From positions 1 through 5,618 of the forward strand of contig JAPJRA010000184.1 in NCBI GenBank assembly GCA_030824835.1: 5,618 nucleotides of DNA, read 5' to 3'. Under the pieces are notes generated by a model. The model worked only from the letters and a program-made list of their open reading frames with translations. It was not told where the DNA came from and did not search any database. Of this stretch, positions 5,307 through 5,618 are shown one piece after another. The stretch is from Geminicoccaceae bacterium (GTDB lineage: Bacteria; Pseudomonadota; Alphaproteobacteria; Geminicoccales; Geminicoccaceae). The translations under genes were made by a program, and so were the position numbers. Each line of letters begins with the position of its first letter. Positions within the stretch are counted from its first letter, which is position 1.

Positions 5307-5618
5307 GCACCCTCCAGTCGGTTGAAGTGGGTGGCGACGGCAAAGCCCACCGCCACCGCGAGCAGGCACAGTACCAGGGAAAGGGCGATGTTGAGGCCAG
5401 CCTTTGCCCACTCTCCGCCCTGCGCCAGCGTCAGCGTCTGCAGGCTGAACGACGAGAAGGTAGTGTAGCCGCCGCAGATCCCGACCATCAAGAACAGCCG
5501 CACGTCGGGGCTGACCAGCAAACGCCCGTCCGGGCCGGTCAGCGCCGCGATCAGGCCGATCAGGAAGCTGCCGCTGACGTTGGCGACGAGCGTCGCCCAG
5601 GGGAACCACGTCATGCCC
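5303..5618 (-). CDS. crcB: CrcB/Fluc fluoride channel, N-terminus beyond window
   Basis: CrcB (Fluc) is a small four-helix inner-membrane protein that works as a dual-topology dimer and exports fluoride. The visible 104 residues show NVSGSFLIG, with the conserved Asn and GSF of helix 2, then GICGGYTTFSSFS, the GG-TTFS-FS signature of helix 3 that lines the pore. A last hydrophobic helix follows (ALSLVLCLLAVAVGFAVA), ending HFNRLEGA. A Met at 5614 could look like a start, but the segment GMTWFPWATL matches the interior of the family (GxxFPWGTL), with roughly 20-25 residues and helix 1 usually before it. The gene is therefore treated as cut at 5618. It overlaps the DUF190 gene by four bases. 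A fluoride riboswitch, if any, would lie outside this window. Confidence 0.92.
   Translation of the reverse strand, partial: GMTWFPWATLVANVSGSFLIGLIAALTGPDGRLLVSPDVRLFLMVGICGGYTTFSSFSLQTLTLAQGGEWAKAGLNIALSLVLCLLAVAVGFAVATHFNRLEGA

Noticed and set aside
4959..5609. 216-codon minus-strand frame as one longer DUF190 protein
   Set aside because: The first 101 codons are the wrong-frame shadow of crcB. DUF190 proteins start like MTVHLPEDAQ, and the ATG at 5306 has a good ribosome site.

Overview
The window looks like a high-GC alphaproteobacterial chromosome, possibly Rhodospirillales-like. The strongest pointers are the N-terminus of arginyl-tRNA synthetase directly behind a dGTPase-type HD hydrolase, with a divergent ErpA-type iron-sulfur carrier. 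This argS/dgt/erpA neighbourhood is common in alphaproteobacteria. The lineage call is inference from gene content, gene order and composition, with no search behind it.

Layout. Positions 1-1485 (minus strand) hold dgt followed by argS, which is cut by the window edge; the two overlap by ATGA. A 104-bp divergent spacer (1486-1589) holds two perfect inverted repeats and a plausible sigma70-type promoter for erpA (1590-1940, plus). Next comes a Major Facilitator transporter pseudogene (2070-3240, plus) with three separate lesions: two single-base deletions and one Trp-to-stop change. From 3241 to 3928 there is no gene. The first part of that gap is GC-rich and carries a perfect 10-bp inverted repeat. 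The second part (core 3541-3900) is only about 33% GC, in sharp contrast to everything around it. A secreted protein of six tandem 46-47-residue repeats (3929-4861, plus) follows; it resembles a lectin-like beta-propeller and ends at a strong hairpin terminator. Last, on the minus strand, a CrcB fluoride channel gene (start outside the window) overlaps by ATGA with a DUF190 gene of the PII-like fold (4959-5306).

How the genes relate. dgt-argS is a housekeeping pair (dNTP hydrolysis, tRNA charging) and erpA serves Fe-S protein maturation. crcB-DUF190 is a fluoride-export pair. Between these conserved blocks, roughly 1.95-4.95 kb looks like accessory DNA: a decaying transporter, an AT-rich non-coding stretch and a secreted repeat protein. 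The repeat protein with its AT-rich leader is the least ordinary part of the window.
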